NCBI GenBank assembly: GCA_002348315.1 | Contig: DEAW01000174.1 | Coordinates: 24,754 to 88,753 of the forward strand | Direction of reading: 5' to 3' | DNA length: 64,000 nt | Origin: Planctomycetaceae bacterium UBA2972 | Lineage (GTDB): Bacteria; Planctomycetota; Planctomycetia; Pirellulales; Pirellulaceae | Shown here: positions 35,552-43,776 of the stretch, one piece after another | Layout of the letters: every line of letters starts with the position of its first letter | How positions within the stretch are numbered: position 1 is the first letter of the stretch | Program-made: the position numbers and the translations under genes | Notes under the pieces: generated by a model | Told to the model about the DNA's origin: nothing | Seen by the model: the letters and a program-made list of their open reading frames with translations, nothing else | Databases searched by the model: none

Positions 35552-36151
35552 TTATTGTACCTCTTCCAAACTGAAGGACATCCGATCACTTTTTACTTGC
35601 GATCCGTAATAGAGCTCTCCTTCCGATTGTTCAATCACACCATCTAGGTTGACCGGTTGGTCGGATCGACAGCAAAGCTTGTCCTCTTGTCGGAAAAGGA
35701 CGATCTGATGGTCCTCTCCATGATAGACGACATGATTCGTCATATTATTTCCAATAATTAGTGTTTCTGACATCAGTAGGATGGCATCCGCAAACGGGTT
35801 AGTACGTGAACTACCAATTAAATCTAAACGTGCGCTGGTACTCAGGGGGTGTGGTTTTGTGAACTGGAGCTGTGCACTTCCGAGTACGATTAAATCTCCG
35901 TGGTGCAACAATGTTGGTGATGTAATCACAGCATTTTGAATTTTGACGTCAGCCAGTGGCTCAAGCACATAATCGCCTTCATCTCCCTGCCGAGTGATTT
36001 TGGCATGCTTACCGGCAACATCAGCAACCAGTGGTATATCAGTATTTGATCCCGGGCGAGCTTGTCCCAGGATGACCTGATCCTTGAGACAAACCAGATA
36101 ACCACCCACAGCGTCGATCCACATCAAAAATCGATCAGAGACAGATTTCAT
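35552..36151 (-). CDS. FHA-domain protein, probably two FHA-like halves
   Basis: Starting at the ATG at 36151 the product has 199 aa. Residues about 12-98 read as an FHA fold (G-G-Y-L-V-C-L, V-I-L-G-Q-A, K-H-A-K-I-T-R, L-H-H-G-D-L-I-V-L-G), which binds phosphothreonine peptides. The second half repeats the pattern more weakly (L-I-I-G-N-N, H-Q-I-V-L-F, L-D-G-V-I). The frame continues upstream to 36349, but that extension is Pro/Arg-rich, unlike an FHA protein, and would run through a terminator-like hairpin at 36317-36347. An intermediate ATG at 36271 cannot be excluded. Its neighbourhood with the kinase suggests a shared phospho-signalling path. Confidence 0.68.
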   Translation of the reverse strand: MKSVSDRFLMWIDAVGGYLVCLKDQVILGQARPGSNTDIPLVADVAGKHAKITRQGDEGDYVLEPLADVKIQNAVITSPTLLHHGDLIVLGSAQLQFTKPHPLSTSARLDLIGSSRTNPFADAILLMSETLIIGNNMTNHVVYHGEDHQIVLFRQEDKLCCRSDQPVNLDGVIEQSEGELYYGSQVKSDRMSFSLEEVQ

Positions 36152-36316
36152 GATCTTGCGATTGGTCCTGAAAAAGTGGCGGTTATTTACCGAGGAATTC
36201 CGAGGTGGTGCAGCCAGAACACGCGTGGAGTTTGAGACCACTCCAGGTCGTTTTTTCCAGATTGTATTCATGACTTGGCTCACTATTAGTTTATCAGCTT
36301 TGCTCGTAGGCGCAGG

Positions 36317-36347
36317 AAAAGGGGCCCACGCCTGTTGCGTGAACCCC
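36317..36347 (-). terminator. Rho-independent terminator after the coiled-coil gene
   Basis: On the minus strand an 11-base stem GGGGUUCACGC/GCGUGGGCCCC with a five-base loop is followed by UUUUCC. It closes fully only in minus-strand RNA because two positions are U-G wobbles; the plus-strand transcript would have C-A mismatches there. It lies 22 bases beyond the stop of the gene ending at 36369. Confidence 0.7.
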
Positions 36348-36368
36348 ATTCCCGGAAGTCGGAGTTCG

Positions 36369-37181
36369 TTATTTCCGAGCTAACTTAGCTTTAGGAGCGT
36401 CAGTTTCCTGAGATCCGAAGTAGTTAGCGACTTCGTCGAGGATGTCTGTTGTCGACTCAGTTTCGACTGGGATACGATCCAGTGACTGATTTTTGACGTT
36501 AGACATCTTTTCCTCAGTGCTGAGACGAGAGTCCAGGTTGTCGAGTAAGGCGTTTGCCTTGGCCAGCTGGCTATCGTCGATTTCAAACTCACTGGCAGAC
36601 TTAGTGACTTCAATCATCTTGTTGCGGGCAGCAAGATTTTCGATTTCCACTCGCAGCTTTCGCTGAGAAGCCTGCATTGCTGCCAATCGATTTCGAACAG
36701 TCTTGAGATTGTCCATTCGTGTGACATGGAGTTTCTTGAGGTTGTCCAGGGTTTCGTTATCCGTTTTGAATTCCTCAAAGCGATTGGTAAGATCTCGCTT
36801 GACGTCATCGGCCGTATATTCGATTCCGTGGTACATCACATACTCAACACCAGATGAAAGGTCTGCGTTCAGACGTTTAATCGACTTTTCATCTTCTGCT
36901 AACTTCCCTTCAAATTCAGTGATGTTAGCTTCGAGCTTTTCGATCTCGACTTCTTCCCGAGCGATCAGCTCCATGTTTTTACGAATCTCAGGAGTGATAT
37001 CTGAGATTTCCTGGCGTGCTCGTTCCAGCTCAAATTCCACCGGGACGGAATTCTTTACTGAGTCGCGAACACTGGCCACTGAAGTGGTTACATAACTTGT
37101 TGCGTCGCTGCCGAATAGCAGTGCAAGTAGCAGCATGACTGCAGCGGCACCGCCTCCGACATACATAACTTTCTTTTTCAT
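36369..37181 (-). CDS. Membrane-anchored coiled-coil protein
   Basis: From the ATG at 37181 (preceded by AAGGAGA at a good distance) the product has 270 aa. A short basic start K-K-K is followed by one hydrophobic anchor (about 6-24). Long heptad-patterned, Glu/Lys/Asn-rich helices at about 50-115 and 140-230 then indicate coiled coils. A small non-helical element with Y-H-G-I-E-Y sits between them. The layout (anchor plus coiled coil) recalls PspA-like or envelope scaffold proteins, but I see no specific signature. An in-frame start at 37307 would add 42 Cys/Trp-rich residues without a ribosome site and is unlikely. It has its own strong terminator, so it is probably a single-gene transcript. 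Confidence 0.75.
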   Translation of the reverse strand: MKKKVMYVGGGAAAVMLLLALLFGSDATSYVTTSVASVRDSVKNSVPVEFELERARQEISDITPEIRKNMELIAREEVEIEKLEANITEFEGKLAEDEKSIKRLNADLSSGVEYVMYHGIEYTADDVKRDLTNRFEEFKTDNETLDNLKKLHVTRMDNLKTVRNRLAAMQASQRKLRVEIENLAARNKMIEVTKSASEFEIDDSQLAKANALLDNLDSRLSTEEKMSNVKNQSLDRIPVETESTTDILDEVANYFGSQETDAPKAKLARK

Positions 37182-37536
37182 CGTTCGATCTCCTTTCAAG
37201 AGAATATTCGATTGAAATTTTGCATGCCTAACTGGATTACATTTCCAGTTGGAGGTTACATCCTGAAAACTTAATTGCTGAAATCCTTTCCAGCAGTACT
37301 TACACATGTATTCGTAAGGCAGACTGGATTATTGGGTTGTTGAGATGAAAAAAACGACAAATCTTTTATTGTTTCCTCAAAGGCCTGAAAAACAGATGTT
37401 TGCCTTGAAAATGACTCACTCAGAATCGTTGTGAACTACTGAGGTAGACTCTATGTTTGGCCTATAATAAGAAGAGTTGGTGTAATTGGATTTCATCAAA
37501 ATGTCGATGTTGGCACCACCCAATTAGGTACAGGAT
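37182..37536. other. Divergent intergenic region with an inverted repeat and a TATAAT box
   Basis: These 355 bases separate two divergent genes. An exact seven-base inverted repeat, AACTGGA/TCCAGTT with a seven-base spacer, lies at 37230-37250 in the leader of the coiled-coil gene. A perfect TATAAT at 37463-37468, about 70 bases before the plus-strand ATG, could be a -10 element, but no good -35 sits 17 bases before it. Otherwise the sequence is AT-rich and unremarkable. Confidence 0.45.
37230..37250. repeat. Inverted repeat in the leader of the coiled-coil gene
   Basis: Seven-base arms AACTGGA and TCCAGTT flank a seven-base spacer, about 50 bases before the minus-strand ATG. This could be an operator for a dimeric repressor or a weak mRNA hairpin. 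Seen in sequence; function unknown. Confidence 0.35.
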
Positions 37537-38751
37537 ATGAATCTCCGGATCGGATTTCTTACTATGGCTGTGGCGATCACCATGCTGGTGACCGTCTCGA
37601 CGCACGCGCAGGATAATTCTGCTCTTAATCCGGAATACCAGGCATTAATCAATCAGTTGGGGAATCCTTCTTATCAGGTTCGTGAACGTGCTCATGCAAA
37701 ACTGGTTAAGGTTGGAATGTCGGCTCGTAGTGAATTGGCAGCCGCCCTGCGAAGTCCGGACTTAGAGATTCGCAGCCGGGCCCGCCGGATTTTTGTGGAT
37801 TTAATGTATGAAGACTTTGAACAAAAGCTTCAGCGATTTATTGATGATGTTGAGGGCAAGCAGGAACACGACTTGCCAGGTTGGAATTTATACCAAAAGA
37901 GAATTGGTACGACCTCGGAGGATCGAAAGTTTTTTGCTTCGATGGTTCGAGCGGAATCGAAGGTGTTGCGAGCCATTGAAACCAAGAAAAACCTGGCCGA
38001 ATTGTTACAGGAACGAGTGAAGCAACTTCAGCCTTATGGCAATTACACTCCCTCCGGTCCCCGAATTCCACAGATTCAGAGTATTGCCACCGTGATGCTT
38101 GGTGCCTCGGAATTGACTCCGGCTGAACGCGAGACGTTAGTATCACCGGTTTACAACCTGTTGAATTACTCCCAAATCAAATCACAGATTATCGATAAAC
38201 CAGATAACGATGTTGGGAAGCGGATGACACGTGAATGGGCAGAGATTGCCTGTCAATCCAGAAGTAAAACTCTTGGGTTGATGCTAATTCTGAATTACGG
38301 TTTTGAAGAATCAGGAATTAAAGTCGCACGGGAGATGCTCAGCAATAAAGAGAGTTTTTCGACGAGCGAACAGTATGCTGCGATTTGTGCTGCGAGGTTT
38401 GGTGGAGTTGATGAAGTCGAATTACTGATACCGTTACTAAATCAACAAACTCTGGTTCATTCCTGGAGCACGCCTCAGGCAGGTGGAAAGCTGATCAAGA
38501 CGCAGTTGCGAGACACAGTGCTGATCATGTTGCTCCATCTGACCAAACAGAGTCCGGAAGATTATGGATTTAAGTTTTCACGACCCAGCCCCATCTACGT
38601 TTATGAAGTTTATTCCTGTGGTTTCACCGAAGACGAAAATCGTGAAAAGGCACACGCCAAGTGGAAGACCTGGTGGGATGAATCCGGTAAGCAATGGTTA
38701 GAAAAGGCTAAAGCCGCCAAGGCGGCAGAAAAGCCGGCAGAACCTAAATAA
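37537..38751 (+). CDS. Secreted HEAT-like helical repeat protein
   Basis: The 404-aa protein has a signal peptide (hydrophobic about 5-20, T-H-A-Q cleavage). HEAT/ARM-like helical pairs occupy the first 100 residues (Y-Q-V-R-E-R-A-H-A-K-L, L-E-I-R-S-R-A-R-R-I-F). The middle carries weaker helical repeats, and the C-terminal tail is Lys/Ala/Glu-rich (residues about 385-404). Planctomycetes have many such exported HEAT proteins, normally scaffolds. No enzyme motif is present. It is followed after ten bases by the CinA fusion gene, though a functional link is not obvious. Confidence 0.7.
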   Translation: MNLRIGFLTMAVAITMLVTVSTHAQDNSALNPEYQALINQLGNPSYQVRERAHAKLVKVGMSARSELAAALRSPDLEIRSRARRIFVDLMYEDFEQKLQRFIDDVEGKQEHDLPGWNLYQKRIGTTSEDRKFFASMVRAESKVLRAIETKKNLAELLQERVKQLQPYGNYTPSGPRIPQIQSIATVMLGASELTPAERETLVSPVYNLLNYSQIKSQIIDKPDNDVGKRMTREWAEIACQSRSKTLGLMLILNYGFEESGIKVAREMLSNKESFSTSEQYAAICAARFGGVDEVELLIPLLNQQTLVHSWSTPQAGGKLIKTQLRDTVLIMLLHLTKQSPEDYGFKFSRPSPIYVYEVYSCGFTEDENREKAHAKWKTWWDESGKQWLEKAKAAKAAEKPAEPK

Positions 38752-38761
38752 GTACAGTCCA

Positions 38762-39859
38762 GTGTCTGATCACGACTATCTGCAGAAACTCACCGAAGCC
38801 GGAGCCAGCATCAGACAATGGGCTGAGCAGGCAGCTTGCCGTTTTGTGTTGGCCGAGAGTTGTACCAGTGGACTGTGTGCTGCGACCATTGGAAGCCAGC
38901 CGGGAATTTCAGAGTTCTTTTGTGGTTCCCATGTCACCTACCGTAATGATTCCAAACGACGTTGGCTAGATGTTCAGGCAGATGATTTGCAGAAGCATGG
39001 GCCGGTTAGTGAATCGGTGGCCACTCAAATGGCAGAAGGAGCTCTTCTGGCGACGCCCGAAGCTCAGATCTCGGTCTCGATTACAGGGCACCTTGGTCCC
39101 CAGTCCCCTGACGGTATGGATGGAGTTATTTTTATTGGTGTGGCCGTACGGCAGTCAGACGAGTTGTTGACGGTTGCTGCAAGATTCGAGTTACCTGAAG
39201 CCATTCGATCCGAGAGACAGCAATTGGCGGCCATGAAGGCTCTATCCTGTTTAGGCCGGGTGTTACAGCTGCAGATAGCCGTCCAGCAAGTTTGTCAGAG
39301 TACCCGTCCCTATTATGTAATCGGCAACCCGCAGATCCTGGCATTACTGCCTGGTTCTTTCAATCCGGTTCATCAGGGACATCAGCAGATGGTGCGGTTT
39401 GGACGCGAGCATTTGTCCGGGGAAGTTCACTATGAACTATCGGTCGAGAATGTTGATAAACCGGATCTTACGCAAGACGATTGTATCAGCAGATTACTTT
39501 CGATTTGTCTTGATGGTAGTATTGTTTTGTCGCGGGCTCCGACTTTCCTCAGCAAGGCCCGGCTACTTGGAAAAGTCTGTTTTTTGGTTGGAGCTGACAC
39601 CATTGGTCGGATAGCCGAAACGCGATATTATGCCGATGAAAATGGTCGCGATAAAGCGTTACAAGAATTACAGGAATTAGAGGTATGCTTTTTAGTTTTC
39701 GGTCGTACAATGGACGATTCATTTTTGACGTCCTCATGTAATCAAGGCTCTTTTACGGAACTCGCTGACCTGCCGTTACCCGCAACTTTAGCGGCAATTT
39801 GTCAGGGAGTAGATTCAGAGGAATTTCGTGAAGATGTGTCTTCAAGAGACTTACGGTAA
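38762..39859 (+). CDS. Fusion: CinA-type NMN amidohydrolase domain plus NMN-adenylyltransferase-like domain
   Basis: Residues about 10-165 match the CinA C-terminal (PncC) domain: A-E-S-C-T-S-G at 31-37, V-T-Y-R-N near 58, and S-I-T-G-H-L-G-P at 106-113. These enzymes deamidate nicotinamide mononucleotide. Residues about 190-365 match the NadD-like nucleotidyltransferase fold: P-G-S-F-N-P-V-H-Q-G-H at 197-207, V-G-A-D-T near 276 and a terminal V-S-S-R-D-L-R, equal to the ISSTxIR motif. Joining both activities would let one protein convert NMN to nicotinate mononucleotide and then to its adenylated dinucleotide. That pathway role is inference; the two-domain make-up is clear. It starts at GTG, 10 bases after the preceding gene. 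Confidence 0.85.
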   Translation: MSDHDYLQKLTEAGASIRQWAEQAACRFVLAESCTSGLCAATIGSQPGISEFFCGSHVTYRNDSKRRWLDVQADDLQKHGPVSESVATQMAEGALLATPEAQISVSITGHLGPQSPDGMDGVIFIGVAVRQSDELLTVAARFELPEAIRSERQQLAAMKALSCLGRVLQLQIAVQQVCQSTRPYYVIGNPQILALLPGSFNPVHQGHQQMVRFGREHLSGEVHYELSVENVDKPDLTQDDCISRLLSICLDGSIVLSRAPTFLSKARLLGKVCFLVGADTIGRIAETRYYADENGRDKALQELQELEVCFLVFGRTMDDSFLTSSCNQGSFTELADLPLPATLAAICQGVDSEEFREDVSSRDLR

Positions 39860-39871
39860 ACGGAAACGAAA

Positions 39872-40822
39872 TTGGCAAACCAATTAGCTCCCCAGAGAGC
39901 GGACCTGTATCGACGCGGAATTATCCTTGGTGCTGTATCCTCAGTAGGGTACTCGGCAGCCAACGTTTTCCTGCGCGCCGTAGATGATTGTGACCCGGTT
40001 TGGGTGAGTTGTATTAAAGCGGTTCCCACGATTCTGATCGTTTTTCCCTGGCTGGTCTGGCGATATCAGAAAGTCGAACGGAAAATATGTCCACCGAAAC
40101 TGGTATTAGGGCTCGTGACCCTGTCGATCGTTTCTCACTATGTGGGCAATGTCGGTTTCCAATGGTCGCTCAATAAAATTGGTATGAGTCTGGCGGTTCC
40201 GATTTGTCTGGGGGTCCTGATTGTGACCGGAGCGTTGGTGGACTGGTGGTTTTTGAAGGACAAGCCATCGGCCCGCACGATCGGATCTATGGTGATTCTT
40301 ATTACTGCAGTGGTGGTACTATCAACCGGCGGTAAAGAGGCCTTCGCTCAATTAAAGAAGCTGTTGGATAATCCGGATGCCAATCCCTACTTACTTACGT
40401 TTGCCATTGGTGCCGTGATTATTTCCGGAGTCAATTACGGGGTCTTCGGGGCGGTCATTAAAGTAGTAGGTAATCGGGGCGTCTCGCAGCCGGCGATTAT
40501 GACCATCATCAGTGTTACGGGCTTCCTGTTTTTGCTGGTTCTTAGTTCTCAAAACGGAGCATGGGATGAGCAGCATAATTTGGAGTTCAATAACCTGGCC
40601 CAGATGACCTTAGCAGGGATTTGCAATGCGATTGCCTTCGTCGCCCTGGTGTCGGCGATCAAAATCCTCTCAGTGACTCGATACAATCTTGTAAACGCCA
40701 GTCAGGCGGCATTAGGAGCGATCTCAGGAGCAGTGATTTTTGATGAGCCGGTAAGTGTTTGGATGGTATTGGGTATCGTATTGACCGTGATTGGCCTGAT
40801 GGTGATGAAACGCGATAAGTAA
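39872..40822 (+). CDS. DMT-superfamily transporter (EamA-type)
   Basis: The 316-aa protein has about ten hydrophobic helices and two EamA-like repeats (about 15-135 and 165-315), the form of drug/metabolite transporters. Repeat 1 ends G-A-L-V-D-W-W-F-L-K-D and repeat 2 ends D-E-P-V-S-V-W-M-V-L-G-I-V-L-T, both typical. The only plausible start is TTG at 39872, because the first internal Met lies far into the protein; GGAAACG precedes it. It follows the CinA fusion after 12 bases. The transported metabolite cannot be deduced from the sequence. Confidence 0.83.
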   Translation: MANQLAPQRADLYRRGIILGAVSSVGYSAANVFLRAVDDCDPVWVSCIKAVPTILIVFPWLVWRYQKVERKICPPKLVLGLVTLSIVSHYVGNVGFQWSLNKIGMSLAVPICLGVLIVTGALVDWWFLKDKPSARTIGSMVILITAVVVLSTGGKEAFAQLKKLLDNPDANPYLLTFAIGAVIISGVNYGVFGAVIKVVGNRGVSQPAIMTIISVTGFLFLLVLSSQNGAWDEQHNLEFNNLAQMTLAGICNAIAFVALVSAIKILSVTRYNLVNASQAALGAISGAVIFDEPVSVWMVLGIVLTVIGLMVMKRDK

Positions 40823-40916
40823 CCTCACGCATTCGTTGATATCACAATTACAGAATGGTGTGATGTTGTTTAAAATAAAGGCAGAGAATGCGAGTTCAGA
40901 GGAGTCCTGCTTGTAG

Positions 40917-41930
40917 ATGGAATCTGCAGAGAACCTACAAATTCCGGTCTACCTTGGGGTAGACGTGGGAGGCACGAGTATCAAGATCGGAATCGTTGAT
41001 GATTCCGGTCGTTCGCTTGCGCATGGCAATATTGATACCGAGCATGAAAAGGGACCTCAGGATGGAGTGGATCGGATTATTGCCTTCGCTCGGGAATTGC
41101 TGACGACTACGGAAGTGACCTGGGAGAAAATCGTTGCGATCGGACTTGGTACTCCCGGAACCATGGATATTAAAAAGGGTATGCTTCTGCACATGCCTAA
41201 TATGAGTGGTTGGGATGATTTTCCCATACGCGATTATTTGTCTGAGCAGGCAGGCAAGCCTGTGGCGTTTGTGAATGATGCGAATGCAGCGGCTTATGGC
41301 GAGTACTGGGTGGGGCGGGGACAGGAATATGAAAGCCTAATCATGTTCACATTAGGAACGGGTGTGGGCGGTGGTATTATCGTGCACGATAACTCACTTG
41401 ATGGTGAGCATAGTCATGGTAGCGAATGCGGACACATTATCATTGACAGTTCACCGGATGCCAGGATTTGTCCTTGTGGATTATCAGGCCACCTTGAAGC
41501 GTATGTGAGTGCCCGCAGCGTAGCACTTAGAACAGTGGAACAACTCCAAAGTGGCAGTGAGTCGTCATTGCAGCAAGTGTTGCAAAATCAGGAAACCATA
41601 ACGGCTTTAGATGTGGCGAACCATGCAGAACAGGGAGATGCGTTGGCACTGCAAATTGTCAAAGAGACGGCAGAGTATCTAGCCAGTGGAATTGTCTCGG
41701 CCATGCACATCATTGACCCGGACATTATCGTGCTTGGCGGTGCCATGAATTTTGGTGGCCATGAGCAACAGACCGGCAGGATGTTTTTGGAGCGTATTCG
41801 CGAACGAGTATACGAGTTGACCTTTCCTGTTCTGGTCGAAAACACGATTATTGATTTTGCAACGCTTGGCAGTGCCTGTGGCTATATCGGCGCTGCCGGT
41901 GTCGCTCGAAGACAACTGGGATCAGTTTAA
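40917..41930 (+). CDS. ROK-family sugar kinase, probable glucokinase
   Basis: The 337-aa protein has the ATP phosphate loop D-V-G-G-T-S-I-K-I-G (about 16-25). It also has the sugar-binding/catalytic stretch N-D-A-N-A-A-A-Y-G-E-Y near 119-129 and T-L-G-T-G-V-G-G-G near 145. The ROK zinc signature is C-P-C-G-L-S-G-H-L-E near residue 185, with His in place of one Cys, as seen in many glucokinase-like ROK proteins. It would phosphorylate glucose or a related hexose in the cytosol. GAGGAG precedes the ATG. It lies upstream of lepA but the 38-base gap gives no sign of functional linkage. Substrate unproven. Confidence 0.88.
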   Translation: MESAENLQIPVYLGVDVGGTSIKIGIVDDSGRSLAHGNIDTEHEKGPQDGVDRIIAFARELLTTTEVTWEKIVAIGLGTPGTMDIKKGMLLHMPNMSGWDDFPIRDYLSEQAGKPVAFVNDANAAAYGEYWVGRGQEYESLIMFTLGTGVGGGIIVHDNSLDGEHSHGSECGHIIIDSSPDARICPCGLSGHLEAYVSARSVALRTVEQLQSGSESSLQQVLQNQETITALDVANHAEQGDALALQIVKETAEYLASGIVSAMHIIDPDIIVLGGAMNFGGHEQQTGRMFLERIRERVYELTFPVLVENTIIDFATLGSACGYIGAAGVARRQLGSV

Positions 41931-41968
41931 GAAGAGCTAAGAGTAAGGGACGGATAGATCGGGTAACA

Positions 41969-43771
41969 ATGGATTGCCGCAATATTAGAAATTTCAGCAT
42001 CATTGCTCACATTGACCACGGGAAAAGCACGTTGGCTGACCGCCTGCTGGAATTTACCGGGACGGTGTCCGAGCGTGAACTCAAAGACCAGATGCTCGAT
42101 GATATGCAGCTGGAACGGGATCGGGGAATCACGATTAAGGCTCGTAGCGTCAGCGTGGAGTACAAACATGGAAACACAGTTTATCAACTGAACCTGATTG
42201 ATACTCCGGGTCACGTGGACTTTCAATATGAAGTTTCCCGGGCGTTAACCTGTTGTGAAGGAGCTCTGTTGCTGGTGGATGCGTTTCAAGGTGTTGAAGC
42301 GCAGACTGTGGCAAATGGATATAACGCGTTTGATCATGATCTGGCAATCATTCCCGTTATCAATAAGATCGACCTGGACTACGCTCGTGTTGATGAAGTC
42401 ATCGAGGAAATTGAACAGCAGTTTGGTCTGGGGGATGCCGACGTCCAAAAAGTAAGTGCCAAAGAAGGAATCGGTATCGAAGCGCTGTTGGAGGCCATCA
42501 TCGAAAACATCCCGCCGCCTACGGGTGACCCGGATGATGAACTGCGAGCGATGGTTTTCGATTCGCATTATGATGAGTTTCGCGGCGCGATTACTTACAT
42601 CCGCGTGATGGATGGAGCGATTCGTAAAGGTGATAAGATCAAGTTCATGCGAGCCGGTTCGATGCACGACGTCATTGAGATTGGGCAGTTCACTCCGCAA
42701 CAGACCCCGTGTGATGTTTTGCACGCAGGCCAGGTGGGATATGTAATCTGTAACATTAAGTCACTTGATATGGTCCATATCGGGGACACCTTGTGTCTGA
42801 GTAAATCGGATGTGGAAGCATTAACCGGTTATCAGGAACCTAAACGAATGGTCTATTGCGGGCTATATCCATCTGACGGTCAGGACTTCAAGGAATTGCG
42901 CGATGCGTTGGGACGGTTGAAAATCAATGATCCCAGTTTCGAGTTTGAAGCGGAAACGAGTGAAGCATTAGGCTTTGGGTTTCGCTGTGGATTTCTGGGA
43001 CTGCTGCATATGGAGATCGTGCAGCAGCGTCTTGAGCAGGAATCGGATGTGGACCTGATTCAAACGGCTCCCAATGTTACCTACGAGGTCACTAAGAAAG
43101 ACGGCACGGAACTGCGAATTCATCGTCCACAGGAAGTACCGGAACCTGGTGATATTCTTGAATTTCGTCAGCCGATCGTAAGGGTGAATTTCATTACTCC
43201 CGGAGAGTATGTCGGCGCTATCATGAAACTCTGTAACGAGCGTCGTGGAGTTCAGCAGTCTCAGGAATACATTTCGCCTACACGGATGATGTTAAGCTAT
43301 GACCTGCCCCTGGCTGAAGTGATTTATGACTTGCACGATAAGCTCAAGAGCTCCACACGTGGATACGGCACGATGGACTACGAGATTATTGGTTATCAGA
43401 CTGCTGATCTGGTGCGTATGGATATTTTGGTTAATGGTAACCGCGTGGATGCTTTGAGTGTGATTTGTCACCGGGCAGATTCGCAGGTTCGTGGTCGTGC
43501 CGTCTGTAAGAAGCTCAAGACAGAGATTGACCGCCATATGTTTGAAGTGGCTGTGCAGGCTGCCATTGGTGCCAAGATTATTGCTCGCGAAACGGTTCGG
43601 GCTCTACGCAAAAACGTTACTGCCAAGTGTTATGGTGGTGACATCTCACGTAAGAAAAAGCTATGGGCGAAGCAGCGTGAAGGTAAGAAGCGGATGAAGA
43701 GCATCGGTAGTGTGGATATTCCACAAAAGGCATTCATGGCTGTGCTTGATAAAGGCCAGGATAAAAAGTAA
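41969..43771 (+). CDS. lepA: Elongation factor 4 (LepA)
   Basis: LepA is a ribosome-dependent GTPase that acts during translation. The 600-aa protein has all G motifs: A-H-I-D-H-G-K-S-T-L (G1, residues about 13-22), D-R-G-I-T-I-K (G2 region), D-T-P-G-H-V-D-F (G3) and N-K-I-D-L (G4). C-terminal LepA features include the Lys-rich end K-K-L-W-A-K-Q-R-E-G-K-K-R-M-K. Length equals the family norm. As in many bacteria, the signal peptidase gene comes next (five-base gap), an old lepA-lepB arrangement. Confidence 0.97.
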   Translation: MDCRNIRNFSIIAHIDHGKSTLADRLLEFTGTVSERELKDQMLDDMQLERDRGITIKARSVSVEYKHGNTVYQLNLIDTPGHVDFQYEVSRALTCCEGALLLVDAFQGVEAQTVANGYNAFDHDLAIIPVINKIDLDYARVDEVIEEIEQQFGLGDADVQKVSAKEGIGIEALLEAIIENIPPPTGDPDDELRAMVFDSHYDEFRGAITYIRVMDGAIRKGDKIKFMRAGSMHDVIEIGQFTPQQTPCDVLHAGQVGYVICNIKSLDMVHIGDTLCLSKSDVEALTGYQEPKRMVYCGLYPSDGQDFKELRDALGRLKINDPSFEFEAETSEALGFGFRCGFLGLLHMEIVQQRLEQESDVDLIQTAPNVTYEVTKKDGTELRIHRPQEVPEPGDILEFRQPIVRVNFITPGEYVGAIMKLCNERRGVQQSQEYISPTRMMLSYDLPLAEVIYDLHDKLKSSTRGYGTMDYEIIGYQTADLVRMDILVNGNRVDALSVICHRADSQVRGRAVCKKLKTEIDRHMFEVAVQAAIGAKIIARETVRALRKNVTAKCYGGDISRKKKLWAKQREGKKRMKSIGSVDIPQKAFMAVLDKGQDKK

Positions 43772-43776
43772 CGCCT

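Noticed and set aside
36152..36349. N-terminal extension of the FHA protein
   Set aside because: Low-complexity Pro/Arg/Asn sequence, with a terminator-like hairpin inside it.
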